Shown here one piece after another: positions 9,939-22,525 of a stretch of 62,010 nt of DNA. Location of the stretch: positions 1 to 62,010 of the forward strand of contig CAIKLM010000137.1 of assembly GCA_903828235.1 (NCBI GenBank). The letters are read 5' to 3'. Below the pieces are notes generated by a model. That model made no database searches, was not told the origin of the DNA, and saw only the letters and a list, made by a program, of their open reading frames with translations. Each line of letters opens with the position of its first letter. Within the stretch, counting starts at the first letter, position 1. Both the position numbers and the translations under genes were made by a program. Source of the DNA: an uncultured beta proteobacterium (GTDB lineage Bacteria > Pseudomonadota > Gammaproteobacteria > Burkholderiales > Burkholderiaceae_C).

Positions 9939-11288
9939 ATGAAGCCGGTCATCGCCATCGTCGGCCGCGCCAACGTCGGCAAGAGCACGCTGTTCAACCG
10001 CATTACGAAGAGCCGCGACGCCATCGTGGCCGACCACGCCGGCCTCACGCGCGACCGCCACTACGGCGACGCGCGACTGGGGCGGCGTGAGTTCATCGTC
10101 GTCGACACCGGGGGCTTCGAGCCCGACAAGCCCACCGGGGTGGTGGCCGAGATGGCCAAGCAGACGCGGCAGGCCGTGGCCGAGGCCGACCTGGTGATCT
10201 TCGTCGTCGACGTCCGCGCCGGGCTCTCGGCCCAGGACCAGGACATCGCCCGCTTCCTGCGCCAGCAGCACAAGCGCGTGCTGCTGGCGGCCAACAAGGC
10301 CGAGGGCATGGTGGACGCGCCGGCGCTGGCCGAGTTCCACGAGCTGGGCATCGGCGAGCCCTTGCCCATCTCGTCGGCGCACGGGCAGGGGATCCGCAGC
10401 CTGCTCGAGGCCGCACTGGAGCCCTTCGATTTCGGCGACGCCGACGACGCCGACGAGGCGCCCACCGACGAGGCCGACCGTCCCATCCGCCTGGCCGTCG
10501 CCGGCCGGCCCAACGTGGGCAAGAGCACGCTGATCAACGCCTGGCTGGGCGAGGAGCGTCTGGTCGCCTTCGATCAGCCCGGCACCACGCGGGACGCCAT
10601 CCACGTGCCCTTCGAGAAGGACGGCCGGCGCTTCGAGCTCATCGACACGGCCGGTCTGCGCCGCAAGGGCAAGGTCTTCGAGGCGATCGAGAAGTTCTCG
10701 GTGGTCAAGACGCTGCAGGCCATCGCCGAGGCCCACGTGGTGCTGCTGCTCGTGGACGCCACCCAGGGCGTGAGCGAGCAGGACGCGCACATCGCGGGCT
10801 ACATCCTCGAGTCGGGGCGGGCCGTGGTCATCGCGCTCAACAAGTGGGACGCCACCGACGCCTACCAGCGCCAGCAACTCGAGCGCAGCATCGAGACCCG
10901 GCTGGCCTTCCTGAAGTTCGCGCCGGTGCTGCCCATCTCGGCCAAGCGCCGCCAGGGCCTGGGCTCCGTCTGGAAGGCGCTGCTGCAGGCCCACGCATCG
11001 GCCACGGTGAAGATGAGCACGCCGGTGCTCACGCGCCTGGTGCACGAGGCCGCCGAGCACCAGGCGCCCCGCCGCGAAGGGCGCTTCCGGCCCAAGATGC
11101 GCTACGCGCACCAAGGCGGCATGAACCCGCCCCGGGTCATCATCCACGGCACGGCACTCGACCACGTGACCGATTCGTACAAGCGCTACCTCGAAGGCCG
11201 CCTGCGGGACCACTTCAAGCTCGTGGGCACCCCGGTGCGCATCGAGATGCGCTCGGCGCGCAACCCGTTCCTGGAGCGAGAGGGTTGA
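9939..11288 (+). CDS. der: Ribosome-assembly GTPase Der (EngA)
   Basis: Double-GTPase needed for 50S subunit maturation. Two P-loops are visible, GRANVGKS at 9-16 and GRPNVGKS at 189-196, with their DTGG and DTAG switch regions and NKAE / NKWD base-recognition motifs. A KH-like C-terminal domain ends FLEREG. The length of 449 is normal for the family. It starts 22 bases after bamB. Its stop codon is embedded in TTGACA (11285-11290), a possible -35 for hfq. Confidence 0.97.
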   Translation: MKPVIAIVGRANVGKSTLFNRITKSRDAIVADHAGLTRDRHYGDARLGRREFIVVDTGGFEPDKPTGVVAEMAKQTRQAVAEADLVIFVVDVRAGLSAQDQDIARFLRQQHKRVLLAANKAEGMVDAPALAEFHELGIGEPLPISSAHGQGIRSLLEAALEPFDFGDADDADEAPTDEADRPIRLAVAGRPNVGKSTLINAWLGEERLVAFDQPGTTRDAIHVPFEKDGRRFELIDTAGLRRKGKVFEAIEKFSVVKTLQAIAEAHVVLLLVDATQGVSEQDAHIAGYILESGRAVVIALNKWDATDAYQRQQLERSIETRLAFLKFAPVLPISAKRRQGLGSVWKALLQAHASATVKMSTPVLTRLVHEAAEHQAPRREGRFRPKMRYAHQGGMNPPRVIIHGTALDHVTDSYKRYLEGRLRDHFKLVGTPVRIEMRSARNPFLEREG

Positions 11289-11367
11289 CACGTTTCGACG
11301 TCGTTGGCCCTAGGGTCTTGCCCTGTGGTAACGTGGATTCTTGTCGTCTTTCAACACGGAACATATC

Positions 11368-11610
11368 GTGAGCAACCGAGGCCAACTCTTGCAGGACCCC
11401 TTCCTGAACCTGCTGCGCAAGGAGCACGTGCCGGTGTCGATCTACCTCGTCAACGGCATCAAGCTCCAGGGCCACATCGAGTCGTTCGACCAGTACGTCG
11501 TGCTGCTGCGCAACACCGTGACGCAGATGGTCTACAAGCACGCCATCTCCACCGTGGTGCCCAGCCGCGCGGTGAACTTCCACCCCAGCGAGAGCGGCGA
11601 GCAGGCCTGA
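11368..11610 (+). CDS. hfq: RNA chaperone Hfq
   Basis: Hexameric Sm-like protein that pairs small RNAs with mRNAs. The Sm1 motif ([20 protein letters not shown], then [18 protein letters not shown]) and Sm2 motif (YKHAIST) are intact. I chose GTG 11368, which gives the family N-terminus [12 protein letters not shown] and 80 residues; the frame is open to a TTG at 11341, but those extra residues are not family-like. A TTGACA overlapping the der stop (11285-11290) could be a -35, but no good -10 lies at 16-18 bases. hflX follows almost without gap, as in E. coli. Confidence 0.95.
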   Translation: MSNRGQLLQDPFLNLLRKEHVPVSIYLVNGIKLQGHIESFDQYVVLLRNTVTQMVYKHAISTVVPSRAVNFHPSESGEQA

Positions 11611-11618
11611 GCGCCGCC

Positions 11619-12872
11619 TTGGATTCCCTGCAGGACGCCGGCGCCCCGGTCGTCGAGACGCCACCCGGCGTGACGCGTGCCGTGCTCGTGGGCGTCGACC
11701 TCGGCCCCGGCCACGCCTTCGACGCCTCGCTCGACGAACTCGCGCTGCTGGCCCACTCGGCGGGCGATGCGGCGGTCGCCCGCGTGACGGCGCGACGCCG
11801 CGCGCCCGACCCCGCCCTGTTCGTGGGCAGCGGCAAGGCCGACGAGATCAAGGCGCTGGTCGCCGCCACCCGCGCGCACGGCGTCATCTTCGACCAGGCG
11901 CTCAGCCCGGCGCAGCAGCGCAACCTCGAGCGCCACCTGGGGGTGCCGGTGGCCGACCGCACCGGCCTCATCCTGGACATCTTCGCCGAGCGCGCGCAGA
12001 GCCACGAGGGCAAGCTGCAGGTCGAGCTCGCCCGCCTGCAGTACCAGGCCACGCGCCTGGTGCGGCGCTGGAGCCACCTCGAGCGCCAGCAGGGCGGCAT
12101 CGGCACGCGCGGCGGTCCCGGCGAGGCGCAGATCGAACTCGACCGCCGCATGATCGGCGACCGCATCAAGCAGGTGAAGGAGCGGCTCGAGAAGGTCAAG
12201 CGCCAGCGCGGCACGCAGCGCCGGGCGCGCGAACGGCGAGGCACCTTCCGCGTGTCGCTGGTGGGGTACACCAACGCCGGCAAGAGCACGCTGTTCAACG
12301 CCCTGGTCAAGGCGCGCAGCTACGCCGCCGACCAGCTCTTCGCCACCCTGGACACCACGACGCGCGCGCTCTGGCTGGGTGAGGCGCAGGCCCAGGTGTC
12401 GCTGTCCGACACGGTGGGCTTCATCCGCGACCTTCCGCACAAGCTGGTCGAGGCCTTCGAGGCCACGCTGCAGGAGGCCGCCGACGCCGACCTGCTGCTG
12501 CACGTGGTCGACGCCGCGAGCCCGGCGCTCGACGAGCAGATGGCCGAGGTCGAGCGCGTGCTGGCCGAGATCGGCGCGGGCGACGTGCCGCAGATCCTCG
12601 TCTACAACAAGTGCGACCTGCTCGAGCCCTCGCGCCAGCCCCGCGAGAGCGCCGACTGGCTCGAGCTGCACCCCGGCCAGCGCCGCGCGCGCGTGTTCGT
12701 CAGCGCCGTCACCGGCGCCGGGCTGCCGGCCCTGCGGCAGGCCATCGCCGAGCATGCGGTGGCCGCCCGCGGCGCAGCCCCTGCCGGCCATGCCGACGCT
12801 GCTGGCTTCCCCGAGGCGCTATCGTCGCCCTCCGATTCCCCAACGATCACCCGGACGCAGCCCCATGCGTGA
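11619..12872 (+). CDS. hflX: Ribosome-dissociating GTPase HflX
   Basis: GTPase that splits stalled or hibernating 70S ribosomes. The N-terminal HflX domain (DPALFVGSGKADEIKAL, FDQALSPAQQRNLE) is followed by a coiled linker and the G domain: GYTNAGKSTLFN (G1), DTVGFIRDLP (G3) and NKCDL (G4). The start is uncertain: TTG 11619, nine bases after the hfq stop, and GTG 11670 both leave the family core intact, and neither has a good ribosome-binding site. The 3' end overlaps hflK by eight bases. Confidence 0.9.
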   Translation: MDSLQDAGAPVVETPPGVTRAVLVGVDLGPGHAFDASLDELALLAHSAGDAAVARVTARRRAPDPALFVGSGKADEIKALVAATRAHGVIFDQALSPAQQRNLERHLGVPVADRTGLILDIFAERAQSHEGKLQVELARLQYQATRLVRRWSHLERQQGGIGTRGGPGEAQIELDRRMIGDRIKQVKERLEKVKRQRGTQRRARERRGTFRVSLVGYTNAGKSTLFNALVKARSYAADQLFATLDTTTRALWLGEAQAQVSLSDTVGFIRDLPHKLVEAFEATLQEAADADLLLHVVDAASPALDEQMAEVERVLAEIGAGDVPQILVYNKCDLLEPSRQPRESADWLELHPGQRRARVFVSAVTGAGLPALRQAIAEHAVAARGAAPAGHADAAGFPEALSSPSDSPTITRTQPHA

Positions 12873-14202
12873 ATCCGCCCGTACCACCCCGGACGACGCC
12901 TTCGGCCATCGGCTGAACGAGGTCGCCGCCGCCTTTGCCACCTGGGCGCGCGCGGCCGTCCAGCGCCGGGCCCCGCGTGCCCGTACCGCCGACGACGGAC
13001 TCGTCTTCAACAACCGCAACGACGGCCCGCCGGACCTCGACGAGCTCTGGCGCGACTTCAACCGCAAGCTCTCCGGCCTGTTCGGCGGCAAGGGTGGCGG
13101 GGGTGGCGGCGGCCGGCGCGACGACCGTGGCGGCCCCGGCGGCGGCAACTTCCAGCCCGACATGAAGAGCGCCGGCATCGGCGCCGGCCTGATTGCCGGC
13201 GTCGCCGCGCTGATCTGGCTGGGCAGCGGCTTCTACATCGTCCAGGAAGGCCAGCAGGCGGTCGTCACCACCTTCGGCAAGTACAGCCAGACCAAGGACG
13301 CCGGCTTCCAGTGGCGGCTGCCGTACCCGGTGCAGGCGCACGAGACGGTCGCCGTGACGCAGCTGCAGTCGGTGGAGGTGGGGCGCACCGGCGTGGTCGC
13401 GGCCACCGGGCTGCGCGACTCGTCCATGCTGACGCAGGACGAGAACATCGTCGACATCCGGTTCACCGTGCAGTACCGGCGCACCGACGCGCGCGCCTAC
13501 CTGTTCGAGAACAACCGCCCCGACGAAGCCGTCATCATGGCCGCCGAGACGGCGGTGCGCGAGATCGTCGGCAAGAGCAACGTCGACTCCGTGCTGTACG
13601 AGCAGCGCGACGCCATCGCCGCCGACCTGGTGCGCTCGATCCAGGCCCAGCTCGACCGCCTGAAGGCCGGCATCACGGTGGCCAACGTCAACATGCAGAG
13701 CGTGCAGGTGCCCGAACAGGTCCAGGCGGCCTTCAACGACGCCGTCAAGGCCACCGCCGACCGCGACCGCTTCAAGAACGAAGGCCAGGCCTACGCCTCG
13801 GACGTGATCCCCAAGGCGCGCGGCACGGCCTCGCGCCTGCTCGAGGAAGCCGAGGGCTACCGCTCCCGCGTGGTGGCGCAGGCCGAGGGTGACGCGCAGC
13901 GCTTCCGCTCGGTGCTGGCCGAGTACCAGAAGGCTCCCGCGGTGACGCGTGACCGCCTCTACCTCGAGACCATGCAGCAGGTGTATTCCAACGTCAGCAA
14001 GGTCATGGTCGACAGCCGCAGCGGCAGCAACCTGCTGTACCTGCCGCTGGACCGTCTGCTGCAGCAGGCCAGCGCGCCCGCCGCCGCGCCGACGCCGCCG
14101 GGCCCCGTGGCCACGCCCGCCTCTGCCGAGCCGGCCGCGGCCCAGACCGTCGACATCCGCTCTCGCGCCGATGCCCGTTCTCGGGAACGCGAAGGCCGCT
14201 GA
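12865..14202 (+). CDS. hflK: FtsH protease modulator HflK
   Basis: SPFH/prohibitin-type membrane protein that with HflC encloses and tunes the FtsH protease. The 445 residues run as follows: a cytoplasmic N-terminus with a Gly-rich stretch (residues ~73-98), a transmembrane helix (AGLIAGVAALIWLGSGFYIV), the SPFH domain (EGQQAVVTTFGKYSQTKDAG) and an Ala/Pro-rich tail. ATG 12865 lies inside the end of hflX. The N-terminal ~50 residues before the Gly-rich region are longer than usual. hflC follows after 28 bases. Confidence 0.93.
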   Translation: MRESARTTPDDAFGHRLNEVAAAFATWARAAVQRRAPRARTADDGLVFNNRNDGPPDLDELWRDFNRKLSGLFGGKGGGGGGGRRDDRGGPGGGNFQPDMKSAGIGAGLIAGVAALIWLGSGFYIVQEGQQAVVTTFGKYSQTKDAGFQWRLPYPVQAHETVAVTQLQSVEVGRTGVVAATGLRDSSMLTQDENIVDIRFTVQYRRTDARAYLFENNRPDEAVIMAAETAVREIVGKSNVDSVLYEQRDAIAADLVRSIQAQLDRLKAGITVANVNMQSVQVPEQVQAAFNDAVKATADRDRFKNEGQAYASDVIPKARGTASRLLEEAEGYRSRVVAQAEGDAQRFRSVLAEYQKAPAVTRDRLYLETMQQVYSNVSKVMVDSRSGSNLLYLPLDRLLQQASAPAAAPTPPGPVATPASAEPAAAQTVDIRSRADARSREREGR

Positions 14203-14230
14203 AGCCTGATCCAGGGACACGCCCCAAGCC

Positions 14231-15106
14231 ATGAACAAGATCGCCGCCACCCTGGCCATCCTCGCCGCGCTGCTGATGGCCGCCTCCAGCACGCTCTTCG
14301 TCGTCGACCAGCGCCAGGTCGGCGTGATCTACGCCCTGGGCGAGATCAAGGAGGTCGTCACCGAGCCCGGCCTGAACTTCAAGCTGCCGCCCCCGTTCCA
14401 GAACGTGGTCTTCCTCGACCGCCGCGTGCAGACGCTGGACAGCCCCGAGACGCGCCCCATCTTCACCGCCGAGAAGAAGAGCCTGATCGTCGACTGGCTC
14501 ATCAAGTGGCGCATCGCCGAGCCGCGGCAGTTCATCCGCAACAACGGCGTCGACTTCCGCAACCTCGAGGCGCGCCTGGCGCCCGTGGTGCAGGCGGCCT
14601 TCAACGAGGAGATCACCAAGCGCGACGTCAAGGGCGTGCTGGCCACCGAACGCGACAAGGTGATGAACGACGTCAAGGCGCGGCTGGCCGACGACGCGAA
14701 GTCCTTCGGCATCGAGATCCTCGACGTGCGCATCAAGCGCGTCGACTTCGTGGCCGACATCACCGACGCCGTCTACCGCCGCATGCAGTCGGAGCGGCAG
14801 CAGGTGGCCAACGAACTGCGCGCGCAGGGCACGGCCGAGGGCGAGAAGATCCGCGCCGACGCCGACCGCCAGCGCGAGGTGATCATCGCCGAGGCCTTCC
14901 GCGACGCCCAGAAGATCCGCGGCGAGGGCGACGCCAAGGCGTCGGCGCTGTACGCCGAGGCCTTCGGCCGCGACCCGCAGTTCGCCCAGTTCTACCGCAG
15001 CCTCGAGGCCTACCGCGCCACCTTCCGCAGCAAGAGCGACGTGATGGTGCTGGACCCGTCGTCCGAGTTCTTCAGGGCGATGCGCGGCACCACGCCTGGC
15101 CGCTGA
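14231..15106 (+). CDS. hflC: FtsH protease modulator HflC
   Basis: Partner of HflK. The signal-anchor helix is [22 protein letters not shown], followed by an SPFH domain ([18 protein letters not shown]) and a long charged helical region ([21 protein letters not shown]) that packs against HflK in the cage. The product is 291 residues, the usual length. It lies 28 bases after hflK and 21 before the DUF2065 gene, so it is almost certainly in one transcript. Confidence 0.95.
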   Translation: MNKIAATLAILAALLMAASSTLFVVDQRQVGVIYALGEIKEVVTEPGLNFKLPPPFQNVVFLDRRVQTLDSPETRPIFTAEKKSLIVDWLIKWRIAEPRQFIRNNGVDFRNLEARLAPVVQAAFNEEITKRDVKGVLATERDKVMNDVKARLADDAKSFGIEILDVRIKRVDFVADITDAVYRRMQSERQQVANELRAQGTAEGEKIRADADRQREVIIAEAFRDAQKIRGEGDAKASALYAEAFGRDPQFAQFYRSLEAYRATFRSKSDVMVLDPSSEFFRAMRGTTPGR

Positions 15107-15127
15107 GCGCAGGACCGTCGCGCACCG

Positions 15128-17936
<2,809 letters not shown>

Positions 17937-17972
17937 CGCCCATCGCCAACACCCATACGGAGACCGCGCCAC

Positions 17973-18494
17973 ATGCTCACCGACGACGGCAAGCACCTGT
18001 ACGTGTCCTGGGACGAGTACCACCTGCTGATCGAGCGCCTGGCGCTCAAGGTGGCGGCCTCGGGATGGGAGTTCGACCAGATCCTGTGCCTGGCGCGCGG
18101 CGGCATGCGCCCGGGCGACGTGCTCTCGCGGGTGTTCGACAAGCCGCTGGCCATCATGAGCACCAGCAGCTACCGCGCCGAGGCCGGCACCATCCAGGGC
18201 CGGCTGGACATGGCCAAGTACATCACCATGCCCAAGGGCGAGCTGGCCGGCCGGGTGCTGCTGGTCGACGACCTCGCCGATACCGGGGTGACGCTGCGCG
18301 CCGTGGTGGACCGCCTGCGCGGCATGCCCTCGATCAGCGAGCTGCGCGCGGCCGTGATCTGGGTGAAGGGCGTGTCGAGCTACGTGCCCGACTACTACTG
18401 CGACCTGCTGCCCACGAGCCCCTGGATCCACCAGCCCTTCGAGGAGTACGACAACCTCCGCCCGGACGGGCTGGCGAAGAAGTTCCAGGTCTGA
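17973..18494 (+). CDS. Purine phosphoribosyltransferase-family protein
   Basis: Type I phosphoribosyltransferase, 173 residues. The PRPP-binding signature VLLVDDLADTGVTL is intact, and CLARGGMRPGDVLS forms the family's phosphate-binding loop. The fold and neighbour purA suggest salvage of hypoxanthine or guanine (Gpt/Hpt-like), but substrate choice cannot be read from sequence. ATG 17973 has ACGGAGA upstream. It ends the hfq-purA gene run; a hairpin shared with the facing tRNA gene follows. Confidence 0.85.
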   Translation: MLTDDGKHLYVSWDEYHLLIERLALKVAASGWEFDQILCLARGGMRPGDVLSRVFDKPLAIMSTSSYRAEAGTIQGRLDMAKYITMPKGELAGRVLLVDDLADTGVTLRAVVDRLRGMPSISELRAAVIWVKGVSSYVPDYYCDLLPTSPWIHQPFEEYDNLRPDGLAKKFQV

Positions 18495-18502
18495 AAACGC
18501 AA

Positions 18503-18530
18503 AAGGCCGGTCGCTTGCGCAACCGGCCTT
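18503..18530. terminator. Bidirectional hairpin terminator
   Basis: AAGGCCGGT (18503-18511) pairs with ACCGGCCTT (18522-18530), a perfect 9-bp stem with a 10-base loop. Read on the minus strand it is followed by TTTTGCGTTTT, a good U-tract for the tRNA-Leu transcript. On the plus strand the tail CTTGATTCT is weaker but would serve the phosphoribosyltransferase gene. Confidence 0.8.
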
Positions 18531-18538
18531 CTTGATTC

Positions 18539-18623
<85 letters not shown>

Positions 18624-18638
18624 TTTCAGGAGCCCATG

Positions 18639-18668
18639 ACTATAGCAGAGTCTTGAACCGTACAACAA
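18639..18668 (-). promoter_or_regulatory. Candidate tRNA-Leu promoter
   Basis: On the minus strand TATAGT (18639-18644) is a 5/6 match to a -10, placed 15 bases before the mature tRNA 5' end. Weak -35 candidates TTGTAC (18660-18665) or TTGTTG (18663-18668) lie 15-18 bases upstream. The element overlaps the leader of the divergent rnr gene. Confidence 0.4.
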
Positions 18669-18691
18669 CCAGTTCGTCCAACACGGGCCTC

Positions 18692-20941
18692 ATGGGCGAC
18701 GTCGAGGGCACCGTCGAGGGACACCGCGACGGCCACGGCTTCGTCTGGCCCGACCAGGGCGACGCGCCGATCTACCTCGCGCCGCAGGAGATGCGCAGCG
18801 TGCTGCACCGCGACCGCGTGCGCGTGCGCGTGCTGCGCTTCGACCGCAAGGGCCGCCCCGAGGGCCGCGTGCTCGACATCCTCGAGCGCCGCAAGGCGCC
18901 CATCATCGGCCGCCTGCTGCACGAGGGCGGCCACTGGATCGTGGCGCCCGAGGACAGTCGCTACGGGCAGGACATCCTGATCCCCAAGAACGCCACCGCC
19001 AGCGCCGCGGTGGGGCAGGTGGTGTCGGTGGAACTCACCGAGCCGCCTTCGCTGCACTCGCAGCCGGTGGGGCGGGTGGCCGAAGTGCTGGGCGAGATCG
19101 ACGACGCCGGCATGGAGATCGAGATCGCGGTGCGCAAGTACGAGGTGCCGCACCTGTTCTCGCCCGAGACGCTGGCGCAGGCCGCGGCGCTGCCCGACAA
19201 GCTGCGCGCCGCCGACCGCAAGAACCGGGTCGACCTGCGCGACGTGCCGCTGGTCACCATCGACGGCGAGGACGCGCGCGATTTCGACGACGCCGTCTAC
19301 GCCGAGCCCTGCCGCGTGGGCAAGGGCAAGGGCGCCGTCGAGGGCTGGCGGCTGCTGGTGGCCATCGCCGACGTCAGCCACTACGTCAAGCCCGGCGACC
19401 CGCTGGACGAGGATGCCTACGAGCGCGCCACCTCGGTCTACTTCCCGCGCCGCGTGATCCCCATGCTGCCCGAGAAGCTGAGCAACGGCCTGTGCTCGCT
19501 GAACCCCGACGTCGAGCGCCTGGCCATGGTCTGCGACATGGTCGTCACCCCCGCCGGGCAGGTGCATGCCTACCAGTTCTACCCCGCGGTGATCGAGTCG
19601 CACGCACGCCTGACCTACACCGAGGTGGCGGCGGTGCTGGCCAACACGCGCGGCCCCGAGGCGGCGCGGCGCGCCGACATCGTGCCGCACCTGCTGCACC
19701 TGCACGAGGTCTACCGCGCGCTGCTGAAGCAGCGGGCCACGCGCGGCGCGATGGAGTTCGAGACCACCGAGACGCAGATCGTCTGCGACGAGCAGGGCCG
19801 CATCGAGAAGATCGTGCCGCGCACGCGCACCGAGGCGCACCGGCTCATCGAGGAGGCCATGCTCGCGGCCAACGTCTGCGCCGCCGAGTACATCGCCGGC
19901 GCCGAGCACCCGTGCCTGTACCGCGTGCACGAGGGCCCCACGCCCGAGAAGCGGCAGGCGCTGCAGGCCCAGCTGAAGGCGCTGGGTGTGGCCGCCGTGC
20001 TGTCGGAGCAGCCCACGCCGGCCGAGATGGCGGCCATCGCCGCGGCGGTGCAGGGCCGGCCCGACGCGCTGCAGATCCACACGCTGCTGCTGCGCTCGAT
20101 GCAGCAGGCGATCTACACGGCCTCGAACAATGGCCACTTCGGTCTGGCCTACGCCGCCTACACCCACTTCACCAGCCCCATCCGCCGCTACCCCGACCTG
20201 CTGGTGCACCGCGTGCTCAAGGCCATCCTTGCCGGCAAGCGCTACCACCTGGCGGGCAGCACCAAGACGCGCCGCCTCGAGCCCCGGCGCGGCGGCAAGC
20301 CCGCGCGCAGCGCCCGGCCGCTGGGCCGCGACATGGAGCTCTGGGAGGCCGCCGGCGGCCACTGCAGCGCCAACGAGCGCCGTGCCGACGAGGCCAGCCG
20401 CGACGTCGAGGCCTGGCTGAAGTGCCGCTACATGCGCGAGCGCCTGGGCGAGGAGTTCACGGGCACCGTCACCGGCGTGGCGGGCTTCGGCCTCTTCGTC
20501 ACGCTCGACGCGCTCTACGTCGAGGGCCTGGTGCACATCACCGAGCTGGGCGGCGAGTACTACCGCTTCGACGAAGCCCGCCAGGAACTGCGCGGCGAGC
20601 GCACCGGCATCCGCTACGCGATGGGTGCGCGCGTGCGCGTGCAGGTCAGCCGCGTCGATCTCGACGGCCGCAAGATCGATTTCCGCATGGTGCGCGACGG
20701 CGATGGCGAACGGCTGCTGCAGCGCGGGCAGGGCGGCAAGCCGCCCGCCGAGCGCGCGGACAAGGTCGATTCCGCCGCGGCCGAACTGGCGGCGGTGAAG
20801 CAGGCCGATCGTGCGTCACGGGGTGCAGCCAAGGCCGCCAAGACCTCGCAGGGCGGTGGCAAGGGTGTGGGCGGGCACCCGGCGCGCGCGCGAAAGCCGG
20901 GGCCGCAGCGGCCAGCGCCCAGGCCGCGGACGCGGCGCTGA
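18692..20941 (+). CDS. rnr: Ribonuclease R (short form without N-terminal HTH)
   Basis: Processive 3'-5' exoribonuclease that digests structured RNA. Order: cold-shock/OB domains (GTVEGHRDGHGFVWP), the RNB domain with catalytic Asp residues D191, D197, D199 and D200 in IDGEDARDFDDAVY, a basic insert before the S1 domain (TKTRRLEPRRGGKPARSARP), S1 at about 587-665, and a Lys/Arg-rich tail. From ATG 18692 it has 749 residues; TTG 18653 could add 13. The helix-turn-helix domain of E. coli RNase R is absent, because the frame upstream runs into the tRNA gene. The tail and insert probably bind RNA (inference). Confidence 0.93.
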   Translation: MGDVEGTVEGHRDGHGFVWPDQGDAPIYLAPQEMRSVLHRDRVRVRVLRFDRKGRPEGRVLDILERRKAPIIGRLLHEGGHWIVAPEDSRYGQDILIPKNATASAAVGQVVSVELTEPPSLHSQPVGRVAEVLGEIDDAGMEIEIAVRKYEVPHLFSPETLAQAAALPDKLRAADRKNRVDLRDVPLVTIDGEDARDFDDAVYAEPCRVGKGKGAVEGWRLLVAIADVSHYVKPGDPLDEDAYERATSVYFPRRVIPMLPEKLSNGLCSLNPDVERLAMVCDMVVTPAGQVHAYQFYPAVIESHARLTYTEVAAVLANTRGPEAARRADIVPHLLHLHEVYRALLKQRATRGAMEFETTETQIVCDEQGRIEKIVPRTRTEAHRLIEEAMLAANVCAAEYIAGAEHPCLYRVHEGPTPEKRQALQAQLKALGVAAVLSEQPTPAEMAAIAAAVQGRPDALQIHTLLLRSMQQAIYTASNNGHFGLAYAAYTHFTSPIRRYPDLLVHRVLKAILAGKRYHLAGSTKTRRLEPRRGGKPARSARPLGRDMELWEAAGGHCSANERRADEASRDVEAWLKCRYMRERLGEEFTGTVTGVAGFGLFVTLDALYVEGLVHITELGGEYYRFDEARQELRGERTGIRYAMGARVRVQVSRVDLDGRKIDFRMVRDGDGERLLQRGQGGKPPAERADKVDSAAAELAAVKQADRASRGAAKAAKTSQGGGKGVGGHPARARKPGPQRPAPRPRTRR

Positions 20942-20947
20942 GGCCGC

Positions 20948-20973
20948 GCCGGGGGCGCTGACCGGCGCCCGGC
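20948..20973. terminator. GC hairpin between convergent rnr and nnr
   Basis: GCCGGG-GG-CGC (20948-20957) pairs with GCGCCCGGC (20965-20973), leaving a two-base bulge. It sits in the 39-base gap between the two convergent stops. No T-run follows on either strand, so it is at best a weak terminator. Confidence 0.35.
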
Positions 20974-20980
20974 CGTGTGC

Positions 20981-22486
20981 TCACCCGGCCAACAGCATGC
21001 GCTCGATGAGCTCCGCGGCGCGCAGGGGCCGGCCGGGCTGCTGTGACGCGAATTCGTCGGCCGCCCGGCCGTGCCACCAGGCTGCGGCGGCGGCGATCTC
21101 GGCGGCCGCGGCATCGGGGCGCGCGCTCCACAGGCCGCCCGTCCAGCCGGCCAGCACGTCGCCCGTGCCGGCGCCGGCCAGTGCCGCGTTGCCGCTGGGG
21201 TTGACCACGGGCGTGCCACCCGGCGCCACGACCAGCGTGCCGGAGCCCTTCAGCAGCACGGTGGCGCCGGTGTCGTCGGCCAGGGCGCGGGCGGCCGCGA
21301 AGCGGTCGGCCTGCACCTCCGCGGCACTCCGGCTAAGCAGGCGAGCGGCCTCCAGCGGGTGGGGCGTCAGCAGCGTCGGCCGTCCGCGCGCGCCCCGGGC
21401 GCGCAGGGCCTGGCGCAGCGGCGGCTCGGCGGCGATCGCGTTGAGCGCGTCGGCGTCCAGCAGCAGCCGTGCGGCGTGCGCCAGCAGCGGCGGCAGCGCG
21501 GCTGCGATGCGCTCGCCGCCGCCCATGCCGGCCACCACGGTGGCCTGGGCCAGCGCCGCGGGCTGCGCGGCCCACGCCAGCCGGCGGCGCATGAGTTCGG
21601 GCCGCAGGGGTGCCGCCGAGGCCTCGTCCAGCGGCGTCACGAACACGCGCCCGGCGCCGGCCGCCAGCGCAGCCTCGGCCGCCAGCGCCAGGGCGCCGGC
21701 CATGCCCGCGTCACCGCCCAGCACCACGACGTCGCCGAAGCGGCCCTTGTGGCTGACGTGAGGCCGCGCCGGCCAGGCGTGGGCGCCCCCCAGCCACGCC
21801 GAGCCGTCGACCGCCGGGTGGCCCAGGTCGGCCAGCCAGACGGCGCCGGCATGGTCGCGCCCCTGGTGCGTGAAGCAGCCGGGCCGCAGCGACAGCGGGC
21901 ACAGGGTGGCCACGGCGACCACGGCCTGCTCGCCGAGCACGGCGCCGGTATCGGGGTGCAGGCCGCTGGGCAGGTCCACCGCGAGCACCGGCGCCGCGGT
22001 GGCGCGGATGGCGGCGATGGCCTGGGCGATCTCGCCCTCGGGCGCGCGCTGGCTGCCCAGACCCAGCAGGGCGTCGATCACGAGGTCGGCCCCGGGCAGG
22101 CGGGCGGGGCAGGGCAGGGGCTCCAGGCCAGCGGCCACGGCGGCCTGCAGCGCCGCCGCCGTGTCTGCCGAGGGGGCCCTGCTGCCCGCGGCGCGGTGCA
22201 GGTGCACCGCCCAGCCGGCCTGCCGCAGGTGGCGCGCGGCGACGAGGCCGTCGCCGCCGTTGTCGCCCGGGCCGCACACCACCACGGCGCGGCGCCCGCG
22301 CGGTGCCAGGGTAAGGGCCAGGCGCGCCGTGGCCAGCCCGGCGCGCGCCATCAGCGTGCCCGGCGGGTGGGCCTGGCGGGCCTCGGCCTCGTGCCGGCGC
22401 GCCATGGGCGCATCGAGCAGCGGCCAGGCTGAGGGATGGCCGCTGATGCGCAGCAGCGAACCCGTGTCGGGCGGTGGCGGTGCCAT
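20981..22486 (-). CDS. nnr: Bifunctional NAD(P)H-hydrate repair enzyme Nnr (epimerase + ADP-dependent dehydratase)
   Basis: Repairs hydrated NADH/NADPH: an N-terminal YjeF_N epimerase domain ([16 protein letters not shown]) interconverts the R and S forms, and a C-terminal ribokinase-like domain ([34 protein letters not shown]) dehydrates the S form using ADP. The 501 residues match the fused E. coli enzyme. ATG 22486; the first ~30 residues before the epimerase domain are Pro-rich and may include extra sequence. It lies 39 bases downstream of the FAD-dehydrogenase gene on the same strand, so they are probably an operon. Confidence 0.92.
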   Translation of the reverse strand: MAPPPPDTGSLLRISGHPSAWPLLDAPMARRHEAEARQAHPPGTLMARAGLATARLALTLAPRGRRAVVVCGPGDNGGDGLVAARHLRQAGWAVHLHRAAGSRAPSADTAAALQAAVAAGLEPLPCPARLPGADLVIDALLGLGSQRAPEGEIAQAIAAIRATAAPVLAVDLPSGLHPDTGAVLGEQAVVAVATLCPLSLRPGCFTHQGRDHAGAVWLADLGHPAVDGSAWLGGAHAWPARPHVSHKGRFGDVVVLGGDAGMAGALALAAEAALAAGAGRVFVTPLDEASAAPLRPELMRRRLAWAAQPAALAQATVVAGMGGGERIAAALPPLLAHAARLLLDADALNAIAAEPPLRQALRARGARGRPTLLTPHPLEAARLLSRSAAEVQADRFAAARALADDTGATVLLKGSGTLVVAPGGTPVVNPSGNAALAGAGTGDVLAGWTGGLWSARPDAAAAEIAAAAAWWHGRAADEFASQQPGRPLRAAELIERMLLAG

Positions 22487-22525
22487 GCGGCCATTGTGCG
22501 GCCGCCGGTGCCCGGGCCCCGCGCG

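Noticed and set aside
11285..11316. TTGACA overlapping the der stop as an hfq promoter
   Set aside because: No acceptable -10 lies 16-18 bases downstream; the nearest TAGGGT is 20 bases away and a poor match, so it is only mentioned in the hfq entry.
13081..13146. GGT/GGC-rich run in hflK as a nucleotide repeat
   Set aside because: It encodes the Gly-rich N-terminal segment found in HflK proteins and has no regular period.
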